A stretch of DNA of 64,000 bases from Gammaproteobacteria bacterium. Lineage in GTDB: Bacteria; Pseudomonadota; Gammaproteobacteria; Steroidobacterales; Steroidobacteraceae. Shown here in pieces: positions 53,850 to 60,757 of this stretch. How positions within the stretch are numbered: position 1 is the first letter of the stretch; every line of letters starts with the position of its first letter. The notes under the pieces are model-generated. The model saw nothing but the letters and a program-made list of their open reading frames with translations, ran no database searches and was not told the origin of the DNA. Location: contig PLUE01000020.1 of NCBI GenBank assembly GCA_003164785.1, forward strand, positions 82,673-146,672. Reading direction: 5' to 3'. The position numbers and the translations under genes were made by a program.

Positions 53850-55064
53850 TCACCAGCGATAGACGCTGGTGACGAAGCCCCGTGGATAGGTGTTTGGGCC
53901 GGGCGGCAGCTCGACGAACCCGTCGGTGCCCGCGAGGCTCAGAAAATCGCCCGAGCCGTTCGGCGGCCGCGGATTTGCCCAGGGCCGACCCCAATCGTCG
54001 TGTTCGATTTGCACTGGAAGAAAATAGGCCATCGAATGTTGAAACGTGACCGGTGCAGCGAGCGCCAAGCGCTCCGGCGCGGCGCGGCGCGTTCCCATCG
54101 CCTCGGCGATCGCCGGGATCACGTAGCGAATCAAACAGACCAGGGTCGAGACCGGATTGCCGGGCAGACCGAACACCGATTGTCCTTGAGGGCCGATCCC
54201 GAACCACATGGGCTTGCCGGGGCGTTGCGCGATGTTGTGAAAGACTTCCTGGACGCCCAACTGCATGAGCACCTTGGGCACCAGATCGAACTTGCCCATG
54301 GAGACGCCGCCGCTGAGGATGACGACCTCGTGCGTCGTCAGGTGCAGCGTCAAGCGCTCGCGCAGCATGTCCTCGTCGTCCAGGACATGATCATCCCCGA
54401 TGCGGCCGAAGCCGCGCTTGCGCAGCGTCGCCGCAACCGCGTAGGAGTTCGAGCGGCGTACCTGGTAATCGGCGATGGGATCGCCCGGTTCGATCAGTTC
54501 GTTGCCGGTCGAGACCACCATGACCGCGGGCTGGCTGCTGACGCGCACCCGGGCCATGCCCGCGGATGCTGCGACCGCGATCTCGGGCGCCCGCAACAGC
54601 GTTCCGCTTTCGAGCAGCAACGCGCCCTGGCGGCCGTCGCTGCCGCGGCGGTGCACGTTATGGTAAGGCGTCGAGGCGACCGTCGCCTTCAACGACACAT
54701 AGCCGTCGACGATGTCGTATTGCTCGACGGGGATCACGCAGTCCGCCGCGTGGGGAAGAATCGCACCCGTCATGACCTCGATGGCGTTCTCGCCACGCGC
54801 CAGTTTGAGCGGCGGCGAACCGGCGCCCTGGGTGGCTTGGATGTGAAAGCGGCGCGATCCGCGGCGCAGCCACTCGCTGTCCACGGCGATGCCGTCCATG
54901 GTCACGCGGTCGAACGGAGGGTGATCCCGTTCGGCATAAACGTTCTCGCGCAGTGTCCCGCCGACGCACTGCGTGAGCGGCAGTGATTCGATGGGTAAGC
55001 ACGTCAGCCGAGAGTTGATCGCCTCTTCGGCCAGACGCGGGGTGATGAGCGTACCAGCCTGCAT
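53850..55064 (-). CDS. moeA: Molybdopterin molybdenumtransferase
   Basis: MoeA inserts molybdate into adenylated molybdopterin. The 404-residue protein shows RDHPPFDRVTMDGIAVDS, VMTGAILPHAADCVIPVEQ, VVSTGNELIEPGD, LSGGVSMGKFDLVP and FGLPGNPVSTLVCL, all family motifs in order. It is the first gene of the leftward Mo-cofactor operon. The promoter is expected in the short region before it or before the small secreted-protein gene. Confidence 0.95.
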   Translation of the reverse strand: MQAGTLITPRLAEEAINSRLTCLPIESLPLTQCVGGTLRENVYAERDHPPFDRVTMDGIAVDSEWLRRGSRRFHIQATQGAGSPPLKLARGENAIEVMTGAILPHAADCVIPVEQYDIVDGYVSLKATVASTPYHNVHRRGSDGRQGALLLESGTLLRAPEIAVAASAGMARVRVSSQPAVMVVSTGNELIEPGDPIADYQVRRSNSYAVAATLRKRGFGRIGDDHVLDDEDMLRERLTLHLTTHEVVILSGGVSMGKFDLVPKVLMQLGVQEVFHNIAQRPGKPMWFGIGPQGQSVFGLPGNPVSTLVCLIRYVIPAIAEAMGTRRAAPERLALAAPVTFQHSMAYFLPVQIEHDDWGRPWANPRPPNGSGDFLSLAGTDGFVELPPGPNTYPRGFVTSVYRW

Positions 55065-55110
55065 GGTCCTTCCGTTGCGCGCGACGAATCCGTCCGTCGC
55101 GCGCCTTGTC

Positions 55111-55491
55111 TTATGACGGCTTGTTCTTCGCCTTGAAAATCTTCAACTGTTCGTTGAATCGACCGACGTTGGCCTGAAGCTCGTCGACCGCAGCATTGTT
55201 CTTCTGCGTCAGCACCTTCTGGTGTTCTTCCGCCTTCTTCTTCTCGTCGCCGGACAGCTTGGCGATGTCCTTCGGCGTCGCCGAATCCATTTCCAGCTTG
55301 ATGCAATCGAGGTAGGCGTTCATTTCGTTGTTGTAACGATCGAAATCGTGTTTGGCGGCGATCATCTGATCCTTGGTCGCGGTGGCGCCATCCGGCGGCG
55401 CGTCGGGCGAATGCGGATAGGTGCAGGTCGCCTGCGAGTGGGCTGCGGTGCCGAGTGCGAAAACCAGCGTAAGCGGTATCCAAGCCTTCAT
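55111..55491 (-). CDS. Small secreted helical protein
   Basis: The 126-residue protein has a Sec signal peptide (MKAWIPLTLVFALGTAAHSQA) and then a charged helical region with two cysteines (ATCTYPHSP and YLDCIKLEM). It ends in a likely coiled coil (EKKKAEEHQKVLTQKNNAAVDELQANVGRFNEQLKIFKAK). No function is recognised. ATG 55491 is chosen for the signal peptide. It lies 46 bases upstream of moeA in the same direction. Confidence 0.65.
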   Translation of the reverse strand: MKAWIPLTLVFALGTAAHSQATCTYPHSPDAPPDGATATKDQMIAAKHDFDRYNNEMNAYLDCIKLEMDSATPKDIAKLSGDEKKKAEEHQKVLTQKNNAAVDELQANVGRFNEQLKIFKAKNKPS

Positions 55492-55871
55492 CGGGAATCC
55501 TCTATTTATCGGTGCGAAAGTTGTTCGGTGCGAGTGCGATCTTACGGCCATGGCCCAGAAGCCGCCAGCATTCCCCGATTCGCCGGTAAGTGGATGATTG
55601 AATTGGGGCTGGCGGGGGGGCATTTCAAGCTCCACGGCCGGGAGTTGTGCAGCGGAGAGGGCCCGGCGCTTCGACCCCGGGGAGTGCTGCCGCGGCGACT
55701 CGCGGGGTCTGCCGGCTCCGGGGGCGGGGCCCGGCGCTACGGCCCTGCAGCCGGCGGGGGCCCGGGGCCGGAACTCCTGAGAGCTATGCGACGCCCATTT
55801 GCCGCCGCCATCCCGGGGTACCGCTCAATTCGGGTTCCCGAATCGCTCGGCGACCGTTACACTGCCGGCGC
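55492..55871. other. GC-rich intergenic region before tRNA-Arg
   Basis: These 380 bases contain no convincing gene. They are very GC-rich with short direct repeats of the type gggcccggcgct (near 55661 and 55727). The tRNA promoter should lie at the right end. Confidence 0.5.
55835..55863 (+). promoter_or_regulatory. Possible promoter of tRNA-Arg
   Basis: TTCCCG (-35, weak) and TACACT (-10) are separated by 17 bases, with the -10 ending 8 bases before the tRNA. The -10 is good, the -35 poor. Confidence 0.35.
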
Positions 55872-55948
55872 GCGCCCGTAGCTCAGCTGGATAGAGTACC
55901 TGGCTTCGAACCAGGGTGTCGGCGGTTCGAATCCGTCCGGGCGCACCA
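55872..55948 (+). tRNA. tRNA-Arg (anticodon TCG), CCA encoded
   Basis: The 77-base sequence folds as a full cloverleaf: acceptor GCGCCCG/CGGGCGC, D-stem GCTC/GAGT, anticodon stem CCTGG/CCAGG with loop CTTCGAA (anticodon TCG, U33 present), and T-arm GGCGG-TTCGAAT-CCGTC. The 3' CCA is encoded. It reads CGA (and perhaps other CGN) arginine codons. Its 3' end is duplicated downstream, marking it as an integration site. Confidence 0.96.
55930..55948 (+). repeat. tRNA 3'-end att-like repeat, copy 1
   Basis: AATCCGTCCGGGCGCACCA is the 3' end of tRNA-Arg. An identical 19-base copy is at 56203-56221 and degenerate copies are at 56409-56424 and in the decayed tRNA at 57009-57081. This arrangement is typical of attachment sites left by tRNA-targeting integrases. 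Confidence 0.75.
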
Positions 55949-56040
55949 AATTAGTCGTGCGGCTCAATCGCCCTTCGTCGGCACCTGATGTTCATCGTTG
56001 TGACGATTCGAACCGCCGACAGAAAACAAGCCGGTTCGAC

Positions 56041-56200
56041 GACTTGCCCGTCTTCGGGCAAGTCGGACGCTGGCGCGCGCAGCGCGACGGCGGTCCGGAG
56101 CGAAGCGGAGGACGAGCGGCGCAGCCGCGAGCACTAGCTTCGCCGCAGGCGAAGTTGAGCGCCCGAAGGGCGACCCCGAAGGGGTGAGCGCGAAGCGAGA
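56041..56200. repeat. Hairpin-rich repeat unit between tRNA 3'-end copies
   Basis: The stretch contains a series of short perfect hairpins: GACTTGCCCG-tctt-CGGGCAAGTC (56041-56064), GCGGC-gca-GCCGC (56117-56129), CTTCGCC-gca-GGCGAAG, GCCC-gaa-GGGC and CCCC-gaa-GGGG (up to 56182). The part 56076-56133 recurs at 56349-56406. Translations of this area on the other strand show repeated LVLRFAPDRR-type peptides and are not a gene. Confidence 0.7.
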
Positions 56201-56202
56201 AT

Positions 56203-56221
56203 AATCCGTCCGGGCGCACCA
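56203..56221 (+). repeat. tRNA 3'-end att-like repeat, copy 2
   Basis: This is an exact 19-base copy of the tRNA-Arg 3' end including CCA, 273 bases after the original. No tRNA body precedes it. Confidence 0.8.
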
Positions 56222-56348
56222 TCTGTGTGATTTATAAGGTATTTTTTTGAGATTTTGGCCGGCGATTTCCTCGCGAAATTGCGCGGTCTTTCTCGAAACC
56301 GAGGGTCGGCTGATCGACAAGTCGACCGCAGGCCGACTTGGACGTCGG

Positions 56349-56406
56349 CGCGCAGCGTGACGGCGGTCCGGAGCGAAGCGTAGGACGAGCGGCGCAGCCG
56401 CGAGCA
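56349..56406. repeat. Second copy of the 58-bp hairpin repeat
   Basis: It matches 56076-56133 at 56 of 58 positions (differences at the c/t and g/t sites 56358 and 56381). It is preceded by another hairpin near 56319-56339 (AAGTCGACC-gca-GGCCGACTT, one mismatch) and is followed by a degenerate tRNA 3' end at 56409-56424. Confidence 0.8.
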
Positions 56407-56408
56407 AC

Positions 56409-56424
56409 CCGTTCCGGCGCACCA
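56409..56424 (+). repeat. Degenerate tRNA 3'-end repeat, copy 3
   Basis: CCGTTCCGGCGCACCA differs slightly from CCGTCCGGGCGCACCA at the tRNA end. It directly follows the second hairpin repeat, so unit and tRNA end recur as a pair. Confidence 0.6.
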
Positions 56425-56435
56425 ACAACCAGGTC

Positions 56436-56990
56436 GTGTCAGTGGCAGCAGCCTCCCGTCTCGGCAGACAGCTTGAAGAAGTCATCGCCAGCTTGAGCAA
56501 GCTGGACGCGCGGTTCGCGTTGATTGGCGGGCTCGCCCTGGCATCTCACAAAGTGATCCGCGCTACGCAGGACATCGACCTGCTCACCGACTCTGAAAAA
56601 GCCGAGGACATCGACCGTGAGTTAGTTGCGATCGGCTACCAGTGTCTGCATCGCAGTCCCGATGCCGGCAACTACCTGCGCGGTGATGAGCGCGTGGACT
56701 TCATCTACGCCAGTCGCCCTGCGGCACGGGGCTTGCTCAGCAGTGCCACATCGATTCAAACCGCTTTCGGCGAAGTGAGGGTCGTTAGCAGCGAGGGATT
56801 GATTGGGTTGAGCGTACCTACCGATAACGGACACCCGTTTGCCGCCGATGGCGGTATAACTCACGTCCCGGCGGCTACTCGCCTTGATCCATTTGAAGCC
56901 TTGGATAACTTGATGACGGTCATCGAGGCGTTATGTCCTGTTTGGCCGAACCGCGAGATATTCTCGTCCACTGACCGATTCTTGATCTAA
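56436..56990 (+). CDS. Nucleotidyltransferase-like protein, possible chimera
   Basis: The 184-residue product starts (GTG) with a helix and then a nucleotidyltransferase core: FALIGGLALASHKVIRATQDIDLLTD (residues about 29-54) with the paired Asp of the catalytic site, and YLRGDERVDFIYA. It resembles the toxin side of AbiE-type and DUF6036 systems. After VSSEGLIGL, where family members continue with KLQ and helices, the sequence changes to HPFAADGGITHVPAATRLDP and ends in EALCPVWPNREIF, which I do not recognise as part of this fold. It may be a truncated gene fused to foreign sequence. No partner antitoxin is adjacent. Confidence 0.55.
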   Translation: MSVAAASRLGRQLEEVIASLSKLDARFALIGGLALASHKVIRATQDIDLLTDSEKAEDIDRELVAIGYQCLHRSPDAGNYLRGDERVDFIYASRPAARGLLSSATSIQTAFGEVRVVSSEGLIGLSVPTDNGHPFAADGGITHVPAATRLDPFEALDNLMTVIEALCPVWPNREIFSSTDRFLI

Positions 56991-57008
56991 GGCTCTCACC
57001 AAGCTCTG

Positions 57009-57081
57009 ATTCCCGATGGCTCAGAGAATTGGGCGTCGGTCATCGTGACCGAAGTTCGGGGGCTTGAATCTCTCCGGGCGC
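57009..57081 (+). pseudogene. Decayed tRNA-Arg (TCG) copy
   Basis: The spacing of every arm fits a tRNA: D-stem GCTC/GGGC, anticodon stem TCGGT/ACCGA with 7-base loop CATCGTG holding TCG, 5-base variable loop, T-arm GGGGG-CTTGAAT-CTCTC (with G-U pairs), then CGGGCGC. But U33 is A, the T-loop lost its invariant bases, the 5' acceptor (ATTCCCG) pairs only partly and CCA is absent. It is therefore a non-functional relic of the tRNA-Arg at 55872, about 1.1 kb downstream of it. Confidence 0.6.
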
Positions 57082-57188
57082 GCTCGATTCGTAGAAAGAC
57101 GATAAAGATGGTCACCAACAGGGGGGATTCCCATTCGTCATGACTTCGCGCGCGACATACCGATCTGTTAGGTTTCTGGAATTGATCT

Positions 57189-57689
57189 ATGCCTAGTGTG
57201 CCAGCGCCGTTTTCGTGGCTGCAGCTTCTCGCCGCGTTTGGCTTCGGCTCTATTGTCGCCGCCCTGCTGGGTTGGTTCGGTGCGAAGGCCGTGGCCATTT
57301 CCAATCACCGCCAGAACTGGATCAACGCGCTGAGAGATGACCTCGTCGCTTATCTTAAAGAAGTGGATGCCCTCCATTTTCGAGTCACCAAACTGTTGCG
57401 TGAAGGAGATCCGCAGGATCTCGAGAAACAGCAGGACGCCCGCAATGCCGCCATGATGGCGTACCGGCGTGTGCTGATGCGCTTGAATATGACGGAGACG
57501 CTGCACGTGAATTTGGCCGATCGTCTGAATGAGCTGATGGTCATCAACTCGAATACCGCTGATCCGCGACAAATTGACGCGGTCGTGAACGCAGCACGCG
57601 AAGTTCTGAAGTATGAATGGGCCGTCACAAAGTACGGCATGTTGACAAGACCCATCATGACTTACAAAGCGTGGCGCAAGAAGCGATGA
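57189..57689 (+). CDS. Single-span membrane protein of unknown function
   Basis: The 166-residue protein has one N-terminal transmembrane helix (WLQLLAAFGFGSIVAALLGWFGA, about 10-32). A cytoplasmic helical region follows, containing HRQNWINALRDDLVAYLKEVDALHF, a pattern common in accessory membrane proteins of phage and island origin. Later there is a second long helix and a basic C-terminus (AWRKKR). No catalytic motif is visible. It lies just before the TumE relic and in its frame, but a TGA separates them. Function unknown. Confidence 0.6.
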   Translation: MPSVPAPFSWLQLLAAFGFGSIVAALLGWFGAKAVAISNHRQNWINALRDDLVAYLKEVDALHFRVTKLLREGDPQDLEKQQDARNAAMMAYRRVLMRLNMTETLHVNLADRLNELMVINSNTADPRQIDAVVNAAREVLKYEWAVTKYGMLTRPIMTYKAWRKKR

Positions 57690-57882
57690 GCATCAGTTCT
57701 GGGTTTCGACAATGCACATGCGGCCCCTAAGGAGGGTGGTCGGTTCTCTCCGCGGCGGGTGGAGTATGACCATGGGCATCCGGACGGACGCACCATAGAA
57801 GTCTACGAATTTACGGATGCTGGAAAGTTAGTCGAAGATTTCTTTGCCGCTGTGGATCGAATACTGAAGACGGAGGTACGAC
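57690..57882 (+). pseudogene. TumE-type toxin, 5'-truncated
   Basis: Directly after the TGA of the preceding gene the frame reads VLGFDNAHAAPKEGGRFSPR, DHGHPDGRTIEVYEFTDAGK and LVEDFFAAVDRILKTE. This is the C-terminal half of the TumE toxin family (DUF6516). The N-terminal half, with its start codon and first conserved strands, is missing. The frame runs on past the tumA start without a stop of its own until 58016, another sign of decay. It is followed immediately by tumA. Confidence 0.6.
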
Positions 57883-58248
57883 ATGAAAGTAATCACGATT
57901 GGCATTATGCCGCAGGAAAAAGTACGAGCCAGGGCTATTGCCATTGCCCGAGGTCAGTACAAGCCCAAGCCACGCGATCCGAAGATTTGGTTCCCGAGTA
58001 TGAAATCGCTCGCTGAGACGTTGAGCGACAAAAATATGGAACTCATCAAGATCATTGCTGAGCAGAAGCCGGAATCTATTGCGGCCCTTTCTCAGCAGAC
58101 AGGTCGAGCGAGCAGCAATTTGTCGCGCACTCTCAATCGGCTTGCGATATTTGGGTTCGTCACGCTACAAAAGCGGCCCGGAAATGTGGTGAGGCCTATT
58201 GCCAAAGTCGTCAAGTACAACATCTTGGCGGGGGCGGCTAGCGGTTAG
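57883..58248 (+). CDS. TumA-type antitoxin (HVO_A0114-like winged-helix protein)
   Basis: The 121-residue protein appears complete. It begins MKVITIGIMPQEKVRARAIA, has the block GQYKPKPRDPKIWFPSMKSLAE, and a winged helix (SIAALSQQTGRASSNLSRTLNRLAIFGFVTLQKR, about 65-98), as in TumA antitoxins. A Shine-Dalgarno GGAGG precedes ATG 57883. It would repress its own promoter and neutralise TumE by binding. Its cognate toxin here is truncated, so it stands as a solitary antitoxin. Confidence 0.75.
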   Translation: MKVITIGIMPQEKVRARAIAIARGQYKPKPRDPKIWFPSMKSLAETLSDKNMELIKIIAEQKPESIAALSQQTGRASSNLSRTLNRLAIFGFVTLQKRPGNVVRPIAKVVKYNILAGAASG

Positions 58249-58423
58249 CCTCTGCCCCTTGCAGCCGGCACGCTCGTGGATGTATTGCGCGAGCCGCCAC
58301 TGTTCCCATCCTGATCCCGACCCTCACCGCCCATCCGCGTCCTCGTCGGCTGGCTGGTCGGATTTGTCGTCCAAAACTTGGAACAGCGTCCCGAATTAAG
58401 GGGCTCGCCGATTATTTCGATTA

Positions 58424-58452
58424 TTGATTTGTTTGTTTCGTTTATGTAGAAT
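58424..58452 (+). promoter_or_regulatory. Sigma-70-type promoter for HTH/PIN module
   Basis: TTGATT and TAGAAT are separated by 17 bases in an AT-rich patch, ending 23 bases before the GTG start of the next gene. A good Shine-Dalgarno (AAGGAG) follows. Confidence 0.6.
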
Positions 58453-58475
58453 GTTGCTTCGAAGAAGGAGTCACT

Positions 58476-58943
58476 GTGGACGCTGTTTTGAGCTTGGGTC
58501 CTGAGCCCATTCAACCTACTGAAGAGGTGTCCGCGCTGGCAGCCGACGCGAGCCGACGGCTTTTTCGAGTGATTGGAGCGAGCCAAAGAGAAACTTGCGT
58601 CGTTCGATTCGAGAGTGCGCCCGATGAACCTGTGGTCCTGCCAGCCGCTGCGGTCCGACTATTGGGCGCCTTGCTGACCGAACTGGCGAAGGGCAACGCG
58701 GTCACCCTAATGCCGCACCACGCTGAACTGACGACTCAGGAAGCCGCGGATCTTTTGAACATCTCGCGCCCCTTTCTCGTTCGCCTTCTCGAGGAAGGCC
58801 AATTACCCCACCACAAAGTGGGGACGCATCGCCGGGTAAGGTTTGCGGATCTCATGACGTACAAGCGGCATCGTGATGCGGAAAGCGACGTCGCACTCCG
58901 TGAGCTCGCGGCGTTGTCTCAAGATATGAACCTCGGAACGTAA
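58476..58943 (+). CDS. Antitoxin with excisionase-type HTH (partner of PIN toxin)
   Basis: The 155-residue protein is intact. Its C-terminal part contains an excisionase/MerR-like DNA-binding domain, LTTQEAADLLNISRPFLVRLLEEGQLPHHKVG (about 88-119), followed by RRVRFADLMTYK. The N-terminal part (about 1-80) probably contacts the toxin. This architecture typically precedes PIN-domain toxin genes, and a PIN gene lies 31 bases downstream. GTG 58476 is preceded by AAGGAG at correct spacing. It probably represses its own promoter. Confidence 0.78.
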   Translation: MDAVLSLGPEPIQPTEEVSALAADASRRLFRVIGASQRETCVVRFESAPDEPVVLPAAAVRLLGALLTELAKGNAVTLMPHHAELTTQEAADLLNISRPFLVRLLEEGQLPHHKVGTHRRVRFADLMTYKRHRDAESDVALRELAALSQDMNLGT

Positions 58944-58974
58944 CCAACGGCGCGAACCTGCACGGGGCACCGCA

Positions 58975-59506
58975 GTGGCAACCTTTACAGTGCTCGGACG
59001 CCTGCGTGTTATATCCCGCGGCGGTTCGCGATCTCGTCGTAGAGCTTGCTCGCACCGGGTTGTTTCGTGCGAAATGGACTGCTCGCATTCATTCAGAATG
59101 GATTGACGCTGCGGTCCGTGATCGACCTGAACTTGAGCGAACTCGGCTGGTGCGCGCCGCACATCTCATGGACATCGCCGTGCTCGACTGTCTGGTTACC
59201 GGCTTCGAAACCCTCGAAGCCGGTTTGACGTCGCTTCCGGATCCGGATGATCGTCATGTGCTAGCGGCGGCGATTCATAGCGGTGCCCAGGAGATCGTCA
59301 CATTCAATCTGCGCGATTTTCCGGACGCAGTACTGCATCGGTACGGAATCCGAGCGATTCACCTGGACAGCTTTGTCGAACACCTTCTCCATTTGAATTT
59401 CGAAGCGGTGTGCGAAGCTATCCGGAGGATTCGCCGCAGGCTCGCTAACCCGCCACGCACCGCCGAGGAGATGATCGAGAACTACGAAAGCAGGGTCTTG
59501 CGGTGA
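58975..59506 (+). pseudogene. PIN-domain toxin with +1 frameshift at codon 8
   Basis: PIN toxins are Mg-dependent RNases with an N-terminal aspartate in (D)ACVLYP. Reading from GTG 58975 gives MATFTVL, then one surplus G at 58996 breaks the frame. In the next frame the text continues exactly as expected: DACVLYPAAVRDLVVELART, LFRAKWTARIHSEW, DPDDRHVLAAAIHSGAQEIVTFNLRDF (second acidic cluster) through to TGA 59504-59506. A start at GTG 59006 would give 166 residues lacking the first catalytic Asp. The gene is therefore probably inactive. All other domain features are well preserved, so the lesion is recent, or a sequencing error. Confidence 0.7.
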
Positions 59507-59754
59507 GCGCCTCAATTTTGCGGACTCGACTCCGATCTTTGTGACTAATTGTGAAGGGCCTCCGCGCGAACGAGCGCTCTCGACATATTTTCTTTGAACC
59601 GGCTTCCCAGGAGTCACTGCCTGGGCGACCTCTGTCGACAGCGCGCCTGCCACCGGCTCTGTCCCACGGATTCTGAGCATGTCCGGTAGCCCTGCAGGTG
59701 CTGGAGGCAGAGCAAACGCCCGACGGGGTTACGGAACGCTTCACCACGGGTTGA
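59507..59754. other. Intergenic, no gene recognised
   Basis: Between the PIN relic and the TrbB relic I see no supported feature. Long open frames on the minus strand here give compositionally biased translations without family character. Confidence 0.45.
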
Positions 59755-60023
59755 TATGTTGCACTGACACTGCTCAAGGCATGGAACACAGGCCATCCGG
59801 GCGGGGTAGGGACAGTCGATGCCGACGACACCGGTGGGGCACTGATCCGCGTGGGCAGCTGATTCAGGAGGCCGGTGTACTGCCCAATCCGGAGCTGATC
59901 GCTGAGGCGGTCAACGTTGTCGTGTCCATTTGTCGCACCAAAACCGGTGGGCGGGTGGAAGAGGTGGCCGCCGTGAAGGGGTGGTCGGCCGGAGATGGCT
60001 TTCACATCGCGCGGCTCGCTTGA
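59755..60023 (+). pseudogene. TrbB conjugation ATPase, C-terminal relic with frameshift
   Basis: The frame reads LTLLKAWNTGHPGGVGTVDA and GGALIRVG, the conserved region of the TrbB/VirB11-type ATPase that contains the post-Walker-B His box (normally WNTGHPGG.ATVHAN). After a one-base shift it continues QLIQEAGVLPNPELIAEAVN and RTKTGGRVEEVAAVKGW, the family C-terminus, ending at TGA 60021-60023. The N-terminal domain with Walker A is missing. It shows that a Trb-type mating-pair gene cluster once existed here. Confidence 0.65.
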
Positions 60024-60040
60024 GTGCTACCATAATCGCT

Positions 60041-60418
60041 ATGGCCAGTCCGTCCACCAAGCCCCGATCGAAGTCGATCGATCCGGCGATCCCGCCGGCA
60101 GTGCGCCAGTTTCTGGAGAGGATTTCACGCACGTTCAACGTGACCGGCTCCTTGCTGTACGGTAGCCAGGCGCGGGGTGACTCTCATGGCGAGAGTGACG
60201 TCGACTTGGCAGTCTTTCTGGCGGGCCAGCGGCGGAAGCCGGGCCAGCGTTTTCTGCCCACGGCTTGGGCTATGGACGACGCGGCGATCGATATCTTGTT
60301 GGAGACGGGCACCTACATTTCACCGTTACCGATCTGGGAGGACGAATGGGAGCATCCCGAGACCCATTCCAATCCCGCCTTGCTGCGTAACATCGCGGCA
60401 GAAGGTGTTCGATTGTGA
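60041..60418 (+). CDS. MntA-type nucleotidyltransferase antitoxin
   Basis: The 125-residue protein has the minimal nucleotidyltransferase signature GSLLYGSQARGDSHGESDVDLAVFL (about 37-61). These antitoxins AMPylate and thereby silence their HEPN toxin partners (MntA-HepT). The gene is complete, and its last codons overlap the start of the HEPN relic (GTGA). ATG 60041 is used. The partner is broken by a one-base deletion. Confidence 0.78.
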   Translation: MASPSTKPRSKSIDPAIPPAVRQFLERISRTFNVTGSLLYGSQARGDSHGESDVDLAVFLAGQRRKPGQRFLPTAWAMDDAAIDILLETGTYISPLPIWEDEWEHPETHSNPALLRNIAAEGVRL

Positions 60419-60662
60419 AAGATGCAAGAGCGCCGCAGGTGCTCTTGGACAGAGCAGCGCGGTCAGCGAAATCCGCTCGTCTACTTCTGAAACCGGTGAC
60501 GCGTCGCAATCTCTCGTGTTGCAAAAGGCTGCTGAGAGGGCATGCCGTTCCTCTTGTGCTTTATCGTTCATACATTGGTCCGAAATCCGCTCCCGGCGCG
60601 GTATTTGCGGCCAGTACGCTCCTGTGGTGAGCGACAGAATTGGTCGCCCGGTTCCGGATTAG
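60415..60662 (+). pseudogene. HEPN (HepT-like) toxin, frameshifted and decayed
   Basis: From GTG 60415 the frame gives DRAARSAKSARLLL, the HEPN first helix. At about 60489 one G is missing; the expected ETGDASQS continues in another frame. The next helix, normally (N/K)-AYYAM-..-AARAL, is eroded to KAAERACRSSCAL, then SEIRSRRGICGQYAPV and GRPVP resemble the family end. The gene cannot make an intact HEPN RNase. Its antitoxin is intact just upstream. Confidence 0.6.
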
Positions 60663-60703
60663 CTGCACACATAACCACTGATTTTTATACAGATGCGGCG
60701 TAT

Positions 60704-60734
60704 CATGTATAGAAATTTCGATTTTCTATACATG
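60704..60734. promoter_or_regulatory. Perfect 12-bp inverted repeat operator upstream of fic
   Basis: CATGTATAGAAA and TTTCTATACATG flank a 7-base spacer, TTTCGAT, in an AT-rich region ending 23 bases before the fic start codon. The symmetry and position strongly suggest an operator, possibly bound by the winged helix at the C-terminus of the Fic protein itself. Confidence 0.75.
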
Positions 60735-60757
60735 TATTGAATAGGAAGGGATCTGTG

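Noticed and set aside
55964..56500. Minus-strand frame with repeated LVLRFAPDRR-like peptides
   Set aside because: The peptide repeats simply reflect the DNA hairpin repeats; there is no start signal or domain.
57061..57083. Simple fourth copy of the tRNA 3' end
   Set aside because: The similarity extends over the whole tRNA with correct arm spacing, so it is better described as a decayed full tRNA.
59445..60005. 186-codon minus-strand frame as a possible gene
   Set aside because: Low-complexity Ser/Arg/Pro translation; the plus strand over much of it encodes recognisable TrbB blocks.
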